The notes under the pieces are model-generated. The model searched no databases and had not been told where the DNA came from. It was given only the letters and a program-made list of their open reading frames with translations. A program made the position numbers and the translations under genes. A stretch of DNA of 64,000 nt from Dillenia suffruticosa (lineage: Eukaryota; Streptophyta; Magnoliopsida; Dilleniales; Dilleniaceae). Position 1 is the first letter of the stretch, and each line of letters begins with the position of its first letter. Below, in pieces: positions 11,901 to 26,900 of the stretch. Location of the stretch: assembly GCA_033439265.1 (NCBI GenBank), contig JAVTVX010000026.1, positions 2,779,501 to 2,843,500 on the forward strand, given 5' to 3'.

Positions 11901-14900
11901 TTCAATATAATGATAAAAGACAATGTCTTATTATATTAGCATAACCTTTGGAAGGTTTCCAGAAGATGGTCTCAAGAGAGGATATTGGGTACCTTCTATC
12001 ATTTTTTGACTTGTATAATAACTACTTTGTTTTATCATTTCAAAGGGAGAAAAGTAGGAGCATTTTCCAAAAACTGGAGAACCTGTTACACTTTACCATA
12101 TTACTTGCTCAAATCTGTACAATCAACTTCTTTTATTCCCCATTCTCAATTGGGTTTCGGTCACATTCAAATGGAGCATGTAACCACATAGAGTTGTCAA
12201 AATAGTCACCTAGTGCTCAAAGTATCCCACTTATTCTGTTTCTTGAAGATGGGCAATGGTTAATAGTCATCCCCTCTTTTACTAAGAAAAGATTACTTAA
12301 AAAATTGAGCCCAAGAACTCACGTTGATTACAAGGAATTTTAGCATAAGAGTAAGGCTTATCCATAGAGTAATCCAAAGTAAAAGGGGAAATAATGTGAG
12401 AACTCTCCTGTTTGGTGGGGCAAATGACACTGGACAGTTTAGGAAAAGCTGTGCATGGAGATTTTTCCTTTTGGGTGTGTGCAAAAGGTGAGATAACTAA
12501 TTCTCAATTGTTATGAGCTACTTTAGTTGAAAACTAAGTTTGTGGTGATGAAGTGCATGAATGGCAAATAGAAAGCTGAAAGAATAAAAGAGAGTAGCAG
12601 ACTACAGACAGAACCCAGAACTTGACTGTATTCTTATCAATTTCATTTTGTCCCTTTCTTGACCAGTGTCAATGTATATTTTGTATAACCTTAACAAATA
12701 AGAATCACAGTAAATGCATTTTCAAATAGAAACAGAAACTTAAGCATCCAATTTCCCCTAAAATGTAAAAAATATATATATATAGGAAGAGAGAGAGAGA
12801 GAGATTGCCAAATTATCAAACAAAAGAAATATCATTTAAGCTTCAATTTAAAATATAAAGAAAAATGTATCTTATGTCATTTCTTATCTACCTTGTTTTC
12901 TCCTTTCCAGAAAATTTAAATGTGGACATTATTTAGGGGGAAGAAAGAGAGAGAGATGACAAGCAGACCGGGGAAATATATAATACCCTGTATGAAAAGA
13001 AACAAGCTAGCAATTCTCGATGTTTCAGTTCCCAAAAAATAAGAGAAAACCATCAGCATATGTTTTGTGTGCTTCCTGTTAAGACAATACCACGGAGACA
13101 AAATAGTTCGTCTTCCGAGCCACATATTTTAGGATAGATCCTTTAAAAACTTGGACCATTATTGCTCTCCCTTGAGGTGCCCTCCTATACAACTATCAAG
13201 TCCCCTGTCCTAATACACCTTATTTGACAGATCAATACAATGTCGATGTCCATTCTAAGGTCCAAATATTAATAATAGACTTATGGCAGGGACATAACAG
13301 TCAGCAGCAGAAAAGTCTTCTGCATTAGACTAGTGAACAAAGAAGAAAAAATAAATAAATAATGCAAAGTCTATTGGACCAAGAATGACTGTAAGAACAT
13401 AGCATCTATAACATTGCAAGCCAATACCGAAGCTGCAGCCCTTGTTGTCATAGTACGCTCAACAGCTACAGGTGCCAAAGTAGGCTCCACAGTAGAAGAA
13501 TGTGTAAGGCAAGGTTCAAGACCAATGGTCCCACCTCCTTTCTGAGTAGCATCAACAAACAAAACAGAAAAGTGAGAGAAACAGACAGACAGAGAACAGC
13601 AAGAAAAATCAATGACTAAAATGCCATTACATTCTATTTTTTCTTAATAGAAGCTAACACCTTCCACAGTTTAAACTTCAAAACCCAAAGTTCCCAGAGG
13701 TAACAAAGTAAAGAAACTAATTACAATCTCAAACAATGCTACAGCCAAAAGACCTAGTATCAAATGAACAAGCTATTAGTATTGCAGATCAAAGTAACAA
13801 ACCAGCTTAAGAGACATGGTCAACAACCTTGATTAAAGTCTACTGCCATAGATCCAACATGCTTATATTTGGAATAAGATACCTGGACAATGTTTTAGTG
13901 CCTCTCGGATAAGTGGCTATGAATGTATTACAGCAGTCCTTTTGTTTCAAACACAAAAGAATTAAAGATTTATAAAACAAAAACAAATACATAGGAGACA
14001 ACATTTTGAACCAAACTTGCCAATCACATACATGAGTGCATGTCAATTTCCAAATGTCAAGATTGAGGAGCTCAAAATTTTCAAAGCTTTTAAAAGTATC
14101 TCGAAGGCTGAGGCTGAAAAAGAAGCTTCAAGAGAGTGCAAAGCATCATGTCTAATGGCATTGTCTCCAGAACCAAAAACCCATTCTGACTTGGGTTTTA
14201 TACAACTGGTGCTGTGATACAGATCATAAATTCGAAACATGTCTGTATACGAGTGAGATAGCCAAGCAAAGATGTCTAAAGGTACATCACTACTTTTGCC
14301 AATTACCCAGCAGCATAATGATGAAACAAAAGCCAAAGGATTCACCTTCACAATACAGCAGCGCTCGACTTGATAACTACAACCAATAGCAGCTCCCCAC
14401 GCACGAGAACGGACATTATTTCTCAGTGTAGATATGTAGCCTGCAGCAATAAATAAAATCATGCACACAAGTAATGTACTAGTGGAAGATAATTGTAGCA
14501 AAAATAACAGGACTGAACACAATAAATCACTGGTAAAATACGCCTACTTCTCTCCACTTGGACAGCCTATCCTATTTGAACTGGAAATCATGGTTGAAGC
14601 TGAGCAAATAGTACATTCTCTTGCAATAGCAAGGTACATGCACCAATCCTCTGATGTTTCTACATTGCTGGAAGCTTATGCAAATGATTGTGCCAAAACT
14701 AGTATACATCAAGTTCTCAAATATTCTCACATGCCTTGTAAACAAAGATTTGACCCCACATGTATTCCTCTTTGCCAGATTTCTCATCAAAATGTAGTAG
14801 CTCCAAATATTTGAGTTAGCACTTTCCAAAATCCTCTAGGGACATCCTAAAAATTTACAACCATATCTATTCTCTAACAAACTTTACTGTCTACTTCCTA

Positions 14901-17900
14901 TTCAAGTGCTCCTCTCACTCCACCACCGATACCACTTTTTGTCACCCCCAATGATATTCTTTTAACATTCCAACAAATAAACATGGAAAAAATACATTCA
15001 ATAGGATTCTATGGCATTTTTAAGACTTTTAGCAGCATTTGCTGAAATGCACTAAAAGGTTTTGAACTATACATAGTTTCAGCAGGGGCCAATTCCCCCA
15101 TTGCCCCTGGGCATGTTAATGTATGCTAATGTAGAAAATATGGACACGACTCAAAAAGAACTTACAATCTTGAGGAGGTAAGACTCTAACAGTGGCACGT
15201 AACTCTTGAATAGCAGGTGGAGGTGGGGAAGCTGTTGGTCGACAGTAACCAGTATGCATGAGAACTGCCAAAAAAAAAAAGTGTGTAAGAACTAATGGTA
15301 TATCACAAGAATATTCATGATTAAGAGCATCAATGTACTTTCACCATTATATTAGCACTTACCGGCAACAAGATCGGAATCATCTGTGTATATATCTGTC
15401 CCCCATAGCTGGCCACCTCTAACCTGCAAATAAAGCATATAATGTGAAATGAAAAACAGACATCACGTAAATTAGACACAAGCAAGGAGCTGACATTATT
15501 GCATCCCAAAAAAGATAATAAAAATAATAATAATCAAGGGTCAAGCGTGGGAGATAAGACAGAAGAAAGAATTCGAAAATGAAGACAATAATTATAAACA
15601 GGACTTGACAAGTGTTTAAGATTAGATGCCAAAAGAGATACTTCACATTACTCAAGAGGGCTTCACTGTTTATTTGTGGCTATGTTTAGGTACCAAAAGA
15701 CAGTTCTAACTCAAAACTGGATTTGCTTAAATGTCCGTGAACCCATGACCATATTCACATGCCTTGTAACTTATTTTCACGACTTTGTCAGTAAAATCGA
15801 ACAAAAAACAATGAAGTTGTGTCTGGATCACAGTGAGATACATTTTTCATTTTAAACTTTAACCAAATACAATTCCTATTAGAAAATTTTAATTTTTATA
15901 AAGCAGAAATCAGATATGAAAAATAATCCAAAATGCAATTTTCTGGAATCAGAATTTCGTTGTAAGTGTTTCATTTGATGGAAGCCCAAAAAGATGCTTC
16001 GGATTTCTTCCCAGAGGACGTGGCCTGTGCATTCTGTGGGCCAAGAGGAAAAAGAAAAACTATTCAAATTGTGAAGTACAGATGTCTGCTAAGCTACTTG
16101 GTTGCCGGATGATATCTTTACTAAACAGTAATGTTATTTGTCTCGTAACTGCTGTGTTTACTATTTTGTCACCTTTTTTCTATACCTAGAGAGACTCAAC
16201 TTCCTATATATTCTCACACAAATGTGCTTTCAAATTCTTAACATGTACAACAACTGTTTAAATTGTGTACTTTCACAAAGGGGGAAGAAAATAGAACAAA
16301 AAGGAGAAATCAAAGTAATTTCCATTAAGCAAGAATCTGGAAATTTAGGTTAAATTAAAAGTGGCTCTAAAAATGGAAGAAACCCCACTGTTTGAGGCAA
16401 GTAAATCAAATCTAAATCCACAAATTTAACAATGATGATATAATAAAAAACAAGCAACCAAGGACTGAATTAAAACTATCAAACTAACCCAGTTATGGAC
16501 TTCATTTACATGTGTATGACTTTGCAGGGATTCAGACCCAAATACTGGATAACTGTGATATTAAGGCAAAGCACACACATTTGATATTAAGAATTTGTCA
16601 CAACAAAGTTCAAATGTTCAAGCATGTTCAAATTAGTGTAATTGGGAATGAAAATGTTGGGAAAAAAAAATTCGGCCAAAACGAATAATTGTGCAAGTAA
16701 CATACAAATTAATGTAATTGGGGTAAAAAGATGAAATGCAAGTGGAAACAAAGGGGATAGGAAGGAATCCAGATAACAAACAAACAATTGGAAAAAGGTG
16801 TTGACAATTTGCAAGAGAAAATCTCTTCCTTTGAAATCATTATGACCCACCCCAAAAAACAATAAAATCAAATCAAATAACTTTATTAATGGACACTCAG
16901 ATGGTATATTGAAAACTGCCTCCCCTGACCAATACATGAATCCAGGGTCTTAATGCAAATTGCTAAATGAGAAAACAAAATAAAGGAAAACATCCTCCCT
17001 ATTCCTGATAAAGAGTTTAATTGTCAACAACTCATTAAGTGACTGTAAAGGAATCGAGAGATAACTTGTTTCTTCATGTCCATCTTAAGACACATGGAGC
17101 AGACTGTTTGGTATCTATAATGAACATCAGATATGTCCAAAATGTTTTGAGTATTTCCAATGATGAGTTTAAGGTTTTAGATAAACCAAATAGGAAAGAA
17201 AAGTGCCAGATGGTTGGATAGGCCTTCAAGAGGAGGTATTGTCAGCTCTGAAAGAGTGCAATGGTGACAAAGCCCTACATGACGAGTTCCAAGGTTACAC
17301 TACTGCATTCGTAAACAAGAACTGGGAGGTAGTTAAAGAGAACTGTTTCTTTCTTTCTTTTTTCTTAGAGGGGGGGGGAGAGCTCCAAGTTCAGGAAACT
17401 TCATAGGAAGTCTAATTAGTACTCTTTTAGTCCCTCTTCCTAAAAACCAAGGTGCTTCAAATATAGAAGACTTTATACCTATTTTAAGTGTTGGCAAGTA
17501 GGATAAAAGTGGTCACAGTGTCTGTTGTAGGGAAATACTGGCATGCTTTTGTGCAGACAAATACTTGAGGTTGTTAAGACTGCCAATGAACTTGTCCGTG
17601 CAAAATTGAAAGAAGGTATAGTGTTCTGCAAATTAGATATGAAGGAAGCCTACAATTATGTTTATTAGGATTTTCTTTTGCATGTAATGGAGACAACAGG
17701 TTCTCCAGGAAAAAGGAGAAGTTAGATTAAGAAGTGCAGTTCTTCCCCATCCGCTTCCATTCTCCTGAGTGGTTCTTCTAAGGGTTGAGGTTTGGGGGAG
17801 GGGGTCCTTTCTCCTTTTAATATTGAGAGGTGTTGAGGAAGATGATTTCAAATGGTGTTGAGTTAGCATGTTTAAGTGTGTTTAGAGTTTAGATGAGGGA

Positions 17901-20900
17901 GCGAAAAGCTATCACGATCTCCTATCTTTTGTTTTACAATGACAGGATCATTTTAGCAATGACAACAACAAGCAAGTTCTCTTTCTAGTGTGTTCTGTTG
18001 AGTTTTAAGTTGATATCACTACAGAGCTGAAGGCGAACTTTGTAAAGAATAAGCTCATCCTTGTAGATGCTTGTATTGGTTTGTTGTCCTTGTTTCTGGG
18101 AGCAGAGGGGAGAGCCCTCCCTTGTCATATTAGGACTTCATCTTGGATAAAAACACAAAGCAGTGTTGTCATAGGCACTCCAGGTACACATCTAGGTTCT
18201 CAAGGCACTAACCCAGCGTGTTTAGGTGCCTTAGGTGAACCTTCAGAAAGGCGTGCAATAGAGGCACCTCACCTTTTCTGCCTACACACCAAGGCACTAA
18301 TACACTAAGCCTTAATAAAATTTAAATTTCTCAACTATTCTTCCAAAGCTTCTTTATTCTCATTTCCTTCCCTTTTACTTCTTAGCCTTATTGATCTTAT
18401 TCGCTTTCTAGATGGGGTATGTCCCTTTTTCATTCTATTTAATTTTTTATTTTCCTTTTCTTTTAATCTCTCTTCCACGTCATTGATTCTTGTTTTTCAA
18501 GTTTCCACTTTGTTTTGTTGCATGCTTGAGATACAAGTTGATTAAGAGATATAACACATAGAATTTTTCAAGCGACATTTTGTTAGTATTTGGAATGTTG
18601 AAACTGTTTTACCATTAGTAATGACTATTTTGTGATATATAACCTCTTCTTTTGAATTGATAGGGATTTTTTTGTTTATGAGTGATATAAGTCTTAACAA
18701 CTTGTGTTTTTGCAAACTGAATTTTTTCTCAAATAAGCACCCTTTTTTCCCAACTTTGCTCACGCAAGCGCCTAGTTCCTCAGGCACTAGAGTGTCCTAA
18801 AGCCTTACGGTTGCCTAGCACCTTTAACAACACTAACACAGAGAGAAGGCAACCGGGACCAATGTAGTGGAAAGTATAAGAAACAGTTAGCAAGTCGGAA
18901 AAGAGATTACCATTCTAGGGATGGAAGTCACACTAATCAAGACCACTTAAACCAGTCTTTAAGTGAATTTTATATCATTTTCTTCATATTGAAATCCATC
19001 GCCAAAGGATTAACAACATCCCAAGAAGACCCGTGTAGTAAGGAGGATGCTAAAGATGAGTTTAGTTAAGTGGGGCGTGATGAAGCTCCATATTTAAAAG
19101 GGGGGCTGACATCACAAAAATTTCAATAAAACGCTGCCAGAAGTCTGGTTGCGCAGATTTGGCCAATATAAGCTCAACAAAATTAATACCAACGATATTT
19201 TGTAAAATCATAATTTTGGTATTAAAAAGAAAAAAAAAATGGGGGTCCCAAAAGTATTTACGATCTTGGGGTTTGACCTGCCTACAAAACGCAATTTCTT
19301 TTTTCTTTTTTTTCCAGATTCAACTAAAAACCATCATCTTTGATGATGGTTCAAGGACAGCACCTACATGTTGAATATGACAGTTTTTTCCTAATCCACA
19401 CAAATTAAGGTACATTTCACAATGTAGCAACTCTCCAAGCTGTGGGCACTCGCAAAGTGTCATTTCAAGATAATAATTTTAAAACCATGATCTTAGGGGA
19501 CGGTTTATTGTTGCATCTTGTAAAAATAAAAAATAAAAATAAAAAATAGTGTCACATCAATGCGGCCTTACATGATGAGTCAAACACCAAGACCTGAAAT
19601 CGTTTTAGAAGAACCACAAAATTTGAATTTTTTTTCCCTTCAAAATAAGAATTTTTCCCATGATCTTCAAAAGAGGGACATTATGGATCTATCTCCCCAG
19701 ATGTTTGTATCACGAGCTATACTAGATCTGAAATAAGAGATCTCCAATTTTCACATAGCTCAATTGCGAGGGAGACGTGGAATCACTTCTTTGTTGTGCG
19801 TGATAATAATTAGTTTTGTCCTAGGAGTCTTCATGATTTGTTCCTCACGAATTTTAGATGTTTTGGATGCAAGAAAGATGCTCAATTGCCGTGAAAATGC
19901 GTCATCCGATGGTGTATTTGAAGGGAGCAGAATTCAAGAGTCTTCTGCATGAACCTGCTCTTTTATGGTACAAAATTGTTCTCTATACTTCTCTATGGGC
20001 TCAGACCTTGGGGATCTATAAAGATTATCGTCTTGAAAATTTTAAGAGGGATTGGAGAGCAATTGTGCATTAAATTTTGTTTTGCTCCTTGATTCTGCAA
20101 CAGAATTGTTCATTGTACTTCTCTATGGGCTCAGACCCGGGGGATTTATAAAGATTATCGTCTTGAAAATTTGAAGAGGGATTGGAGAGCAATTGTGCAT
20201 TCGTTTTCCTACCAAATTTTGTTTTGCCCCTCAATACTTCTAAGATTTTCCTATCCTTAAAAGCTTTTGTATATTGTTTTGTCCATTTAATACATTCTTC
20301 TTTTTCTACCAAAAAAGAGCGGTTGTGGAGGTTCCGGACCGAAACTAATAGTTTCCGGAGGATGGTGATAGTTGTCAAGTATGGGAGGACACTAAATGGA
20401 TGGATGTCTAGCGAGGTAGCTTGGCCTTCCAGATTTGCAGACTCTAAAGAAATTACACGAGTTTGAAAGTCTCCCCCAGCAGTGTGGACCATGGTGGGTA
20501 ATGGCTAGAGAATCTCCTAGAAAGATTTGTGCGGTTAAAAGCTATAGTTCAGAGTGTTTTACTTTCTATGTGATAATTGTTGGGAATAAAGACAATGCTA
20601 TAAGCGTTTTGATTTTAGTGCACTGCGGTCACCATCATTGGAGATGAATTTTACAAAGCAAGTAAATAATTGGAAATAGAAGAATGTTTTGAATTTCTTT
20701 AAGCATCTGGACCGGATGCTGCAAATCCAAAATCGAAAGATTCAATGGTTTGGGGGAAAAAAATCATCTTAGGAACTTTTTATTTTTGGGGCTCTTAGAA
20801 AAGGCTTGGGTTAGAAGCTAAGGCTGCGGAACAAATTCCACTCCCAAGAGTTATTTTGTCTACTATAGCAGTTTCAAAAGGGAGAACTTTAACCCAAGGC

Positions 20901-23900
20901 ATCTCCAAAGGAGTGATTTTTCTCTAGTCAACACGTGCATTGTGCAACAAAGAGCTTAAGTTGTTGATTATTTGTTGCTTCACTATGTTTAGACACGCTT
21001 CATATGGGAAAAGCATTTCTTTTCTACACAATGATAGGGTGACTTTGAGCTCTCTTCAAGAGTTATGGGCTTGGAGTAGGTTGAAAATTGGTGCTCCTTC
21101 CCTGTTCTCTCTTGCTTGTAAGGCCTCTTCTTTTTGTTGCAAAAAAGAAAGTAAAAATGAAAAAAGCCTGAAGTGCCATATGATTACCAACCAACACCAC
21201 CACAGAGATCAAAATAGCAAAGTGACTATATCATAACTTCCATAGCATCACAAAGAGTGGTTTCATCTTGATCTTACTTGGCGATTTGTTGCAGTGACAT
21301 GTTCAGCTGGTATTCGGATTTCCAATGTAGGCCCACTATTAGCACTTTCACCTTTATTTTCAACTTGAGATGATTCATACTCCTTCCAAAGTTTTATTAG
21401 TTCTTGCATACATTCACCAATTTTATAAACCACCGTGGACACCTCAGGCTTAGCTGCAGCTGTCAATAAGCCACTAATGGGGTAAGTTGTCATGTAAAAA
21501 TACCGAAAACATTTTATCATGAAACTTAGCTCAAGTTACTTTACAAATTTTCATACAAAACAAATGACAAGCTGGCTTGAGTTAACTTTGTGATATTCAA
21601 AAAGTTTTTCGACATTTGGTATTCACTGGCTTAATTAATTTTTGAACACCAAATAGATCCTAGACAATAGCATAAAGGAAATCTTTTGAATCTATCATAG
21701 AAAGATAAAGCTCAATAAAACAACGAGAAAGGAGGATATGGATTACAAAATTACCCCCAAATATGCAATTAACTGAGGTTATCTAACAATAGAAAATGAT
21801 GAAATGTTCCCAGCTAATTCAACTTAATAGGATTAGTTTCCCAATTACTTGAGGCATATCAAGTATCCATAGGATATATCCTAGTCCAGCTTAATTGAAA
21901 ACACTGACCAATTAGAAAGCACTTAAGATAACAAATCCTCATCCGTGTTATTCACAAGTAAGCCATGAATATAACACTAAAGTCTCATACATCATTCCAT
22001 GATATCCAGCCAGATGGTTACTTTAGCATTAGACTTGGACATGCCGCATCTAAGCTCAGTAGGTGCTAGCAACATGAGTACAAATGACATGCCTGGCCCG
22101 AACATTTATGTTTGCACTATTTACTTTCAGCACATAAGAAAATTTTATCGGACTAAAAAACTGCAACCATTCATTGCTTTTCCCTTACTCCATGCCCCTT
22201 ACTCCATGCCCTAAAAGATCCATCTTATTAATGGCTTCAACAAGCCAACAACTAGAAAACATTTTATACTCAAGTAACAGTAACAACAAACTGATCCTTA
22301 TCATTTTACACTCAAGTAACAACAACAACAACAAACTCACCCTTACTCCCAAATTTTGGAGTTGGCTATTTGAGACCAATATAAGAGAAAGGAAAGGAGG
22401 AAAAACTATCCATGAAAACTTAAAATAATAATAATAATAGTTATTATTATTATAATAATAACTATTATAATTATAATAATAAAGTTTTAATTCAACTGGT
22501 TCAAATTCTTCTATGTCACTCATTCTTATCTAAAGTCATGTCGTCAACTAAACCCTTAATTGTAATAATAATTTTACATTCAAGTAACTCGGGAATATAT
22601 TGCAATATCTTTCTTTTCTTTCTTACTCTTCCCTATTATGTTTCAGGGCCATTTCAGAACTAATGCTGTTAAATAAAACATTAAAAACCTAGCACCAAAA
22701 ATTAGTGCTGAATTTTGAAAGATGGATATACAAAATGTAGAAGCTGTAATATAAGCTGCTGATTTCTTTATGGATACAACTAAACTAACAGAAACAATAC
22801 CGCATTTAAAGTTAACACAACAAATTATCATTCTAATCTCTATTGATTTTCTCACCAAAAATGAATAAAAGAAATATATTTAGAAATAATCGCATCATGG
22901 GTTTTACGATGATATTTCACGTTAAACAAAATCCTTAAACATTTTCATTTATTATTGTTCACCACTATAGCATCTAAACTAGCACATTAATTGTGAGCCC
23001 TTCTAATCAGACAACATAATTACAATTTAATGGTTAATGAGAATGTAATGAGAGTCTTGCTTTTTATTACAAACAAGAAAATTATATTATGCCATAAAAA
23101 ATAAAAATAAATAATTTTTTAAACAAGTTTCCAAAGCCAAATGTTAGGAACATTGTGAGAAGGCTCATTTCCATTCAAGAGGAGAATTAGGGGGAAAAAG
23201 TCAAACAGTTTCCATAAAATCGAATCACTCTCTCAATTATAAACATCATTGACGGAAGCAAAATGAAATCTACACAACCTATATGGTCAAGGAAAATAAG
23301 TGACAAAGGTAGAGTCCTAATCCAAGAATCCTCCCAGAAATGGAGATGAGAATCATCGCCCCACCTTGAAAGACAAAAGAGGAAGAAAAGTATGATATAA
23401 ATAATAAATGAATTTCCAAGGACTGCAAGGAGAAACTCTTGCTCTAACATTGGCATCCCATTTGTTATGTCGAAGACCATACTTACCATTATAACCATAT
23501 CCCATAGAATATTAGGTTCTAAGGGGAATCTCCAAAGCAACTTGCCTACCAAATAAATGTTTTTGGATATCACATCACCTAGACCCAAACCACCCTCACA
23601 CTTGGGTTGTTTTGAAATGTGATCGCAGCTTAACAAATGATATTTTTCTAGCCAACCCACTTTCAGACCAAAGAATGTCTCTCGTCAACTTCCAAAACTT
23701 ATCCGCAACCCAAATAGGAACCTCGAAAAGGGAAAGAAAATATAACAGAATATTAGACAGGCACGCAAGGATAAAAGTGATGCGCCTGCCTAAGGTTAGA
23801 AAGGCTCCACTCCAACCGTCTCATCTCTTACAACAACCCATGACAGAATCCCAAAGCTGAAGACTCGTAGAATTACTGTCCAAAGGAACCTCTTGATAAG

Positions 23901-26900
23901 AGATAGATCACTCTCTCTTCACACAATCAATAATCCCTGCCCAAGAACCTCACTCTTAGCCATATTGATCTTAAGACCAGAGAATTTCTCAAAGATGTTA
24001 AGCAAAGTGATCCTATCCCTAAAAACCCTCACTATCGTCTTTAAGAAAGAGAATAGTATCATTCACAAACTGAAGATGGGAAACAGAAACCTCATCACTT
24101 CCACTCTAAAACCAGAAAAATCATAGAATGAACTCCTCTCTCAATCACGTACTCATGGTCCATCACAAGAGTAAAAAGAAATGGAAAGAGGTTCTCCATG
24201 TCTTAAACCATGAGATGCCAAGACACTTTTTCGGCTCTTCATTGATGATAAAAGAAAAATTAGCCAAACTCAAGCAACCTCTTATCGATCTTCTCCTACA
24301 AGTCGCAAAACCCTTATTCTCCAACACACTATCTAAAAAGTGTCAACAAACCCTATCTTAAGCTCTCTCAAAGTCTAACATCAGAACTATACCCCTATCA
24401 TGCCTCTAAACATAATCAACAACCTCATTAGCAATAACCGTTGCATCCAAAATCTGTCTACCTCCGATAAAAGCACTCAGGTAACAAGAAATGGTATCCT
24501 GAGCACCAAACTGACCCATTAGCTAAAACTTCAGCTACCATTCACTAAAAACTGGCAGTGAGACACATAGGTTTAAAAACCCTTTACCTTTAACAGGTGA
24601 AATTTCCAAGGGATAGGAGTAATAAAAGTACAATCCATACTTTTACCTGCAACCCCATTGGTATAAAACTCTTAAAAAACTCTAACCAAATCATCATTAA
24701 CAACATCCCCAAAATCCTGACTCTCTTAATAATGTTGGTGCACTTTTTTTTCCCCTTTTTAGTAAATAAATGACTATATCAATGCATGAATTCCCAAGGA
24801 TTTCAAGTTTTCCAACCACAGATATCTCAACAGAAATTCAAAGTTCAATGCACTATCAGTGTTGTTAAAGTCGCTAAGTGCCCTTAAGGCATTAGCATTC
24901 CTACTTTCCAAGGTGTTAGGCACCATGATAGGTGCCTCCAAAGTGAATTGAAGCACACATTTAACAAAAAAATTAGTTCGGATAAATGAATATAATTAAC
25001 ACGAAGTCACTGAAAAACAAAAATGTCCACTAATATTTTAAAAGAAAAGGTTACATAGCATTATATGGGCATGGCTATTAGCAAAACATTCTATATGTCT
25101 GAATTCAATAAGTATTAACTTTACCAGCACTCAATTTTTCTCCCGGAAAACATCATTTGAAAAAATCAACACATTATATATCTTAATCTACTTCTAGCAT
25201 GCAACAAAACGAAGTGGAAACCAGAGAACAAGAACCAATGACATGAAAGAAAGATCAAAAGAAAAAATTAAAAAAAAAAAAAACTAAAAAAGAAAAAAGT
25301 GACATACTTGGACAAAAGCTAGAGAGTAAATAAGACAATAAGGTAAAGGGGTAAAAGGGAACAACAACAACAATAACAAACTAAACCTTAATCCCAATAT
25401 TTGAGATCGCCATCTAAGAGAAATTTGAAAAGTATATTTGAAAAAAATAAATAAATAACAAAATAAAAAATATATAAAAAAAATATTGGTTTAATTAATG
25501 CGAATTTTTTTACGCCACTCATTTCTATCCAAAACCATCTTCTCGTCTAAACCCATAATTATGATATCTTTACGAATAACTTGTATCCAAATTTTCAATG
25601 GTCTACTCCGACGTTTTACTAAATCTTCTATATTTAAATTTTCGATTATCTTAACCGGTGCATCTTTTAGTTTTCTTTGCACATGTCTAAACCACCCCGA
25701 ACGACACTCTCGCATCTTATCCACAATTGAACTAACTCCCGACTTATTACGAGTATTTTCATTTCTAATTTTATCTCTGCTAATGTTGTCACACATGCAC
25801 CAAAACATCCACATTTCTGCTGCAGTCATTTTTTGTTCTTGTTATTTAATAGTCAACACTCAAAACCATACAATAGTATAGATCTAATCACGATTTTATA
25901 AAATTTTCCCTTCAAATGCGTGGCATTATGCGATAACAAAGAACCGCAGATTCCCTTCTCCATTTCATCCAACTCGCTTGATTTCTATGATTCATATCGG
26001 CATCTATATTACCATCATTTTGAATGATAGAATCTATATATCTAAATCGCTCACTTTTAGATACATCTTATCCATCTAACCTAATCATTTTTTCATCATT
26101 CCAATAATTGTTGTTAAACTTACATCTCATATATTCGATTTACGATCTACTCAATTTAAACCCTCCGAATTCTAGTCTGTCTCTCCATAAGTCTAATTTA
26201 GCACTAATACCCTCCCTAATTTCATCAACACTATATCATCTGTAAAAAACATACACCATCGTATTTCATCTTGGATACTTTTTGTGACTTTGTCTATCAC
26301 TATTGCAAATAGGAGGGGACTTAATGCTGAATCTTGATAAAGGCCAATGTTAATGAAGAAGCTATCTCTCAAACCCCGGCAAGTTCTTACACCAGTTATA
26401 GTTCCCTCATACATATATCTAATGAGACTAATGTACTTTAAGGAGATCCATTTTTTCATCAATGTCCATCACAATACGTTTTTAGGGACCCTATCATATG
26501 CTTTTTTAAGTCAATCAATACTGTTAGGAAAGAAAATGAAGAACTGCAAGTTCTTGAAAGATCAAGAACTCCCTTTCATTAAAAACTGAAAATTTACAGA
26601 AAAGAAAAAGATAAAATCAATCTGCCACTAAGAGCAAGACTGCCCATCACTCAGCCGAAGCTTAACACTATTTTTCTCCTCCCTTTCCCACTTCCCCTCA
26701 TATCCTATTTATAGTCTAATTTTCTTTCTAACCACCCAATATTCCGTCAACAGACCTTTCTAACCACCTCTAATAGTTTTTATGCCTTTGTTGTTACTTC
26801 CCTAACATTGCCCCTGCTGAAACTACAATCTTGTCCTCAAGGCTGTAGTCTGAAAATTTACCCGTAAAATCTGGAAAGGTCCAGCCCTTTTTTTTCGGCA

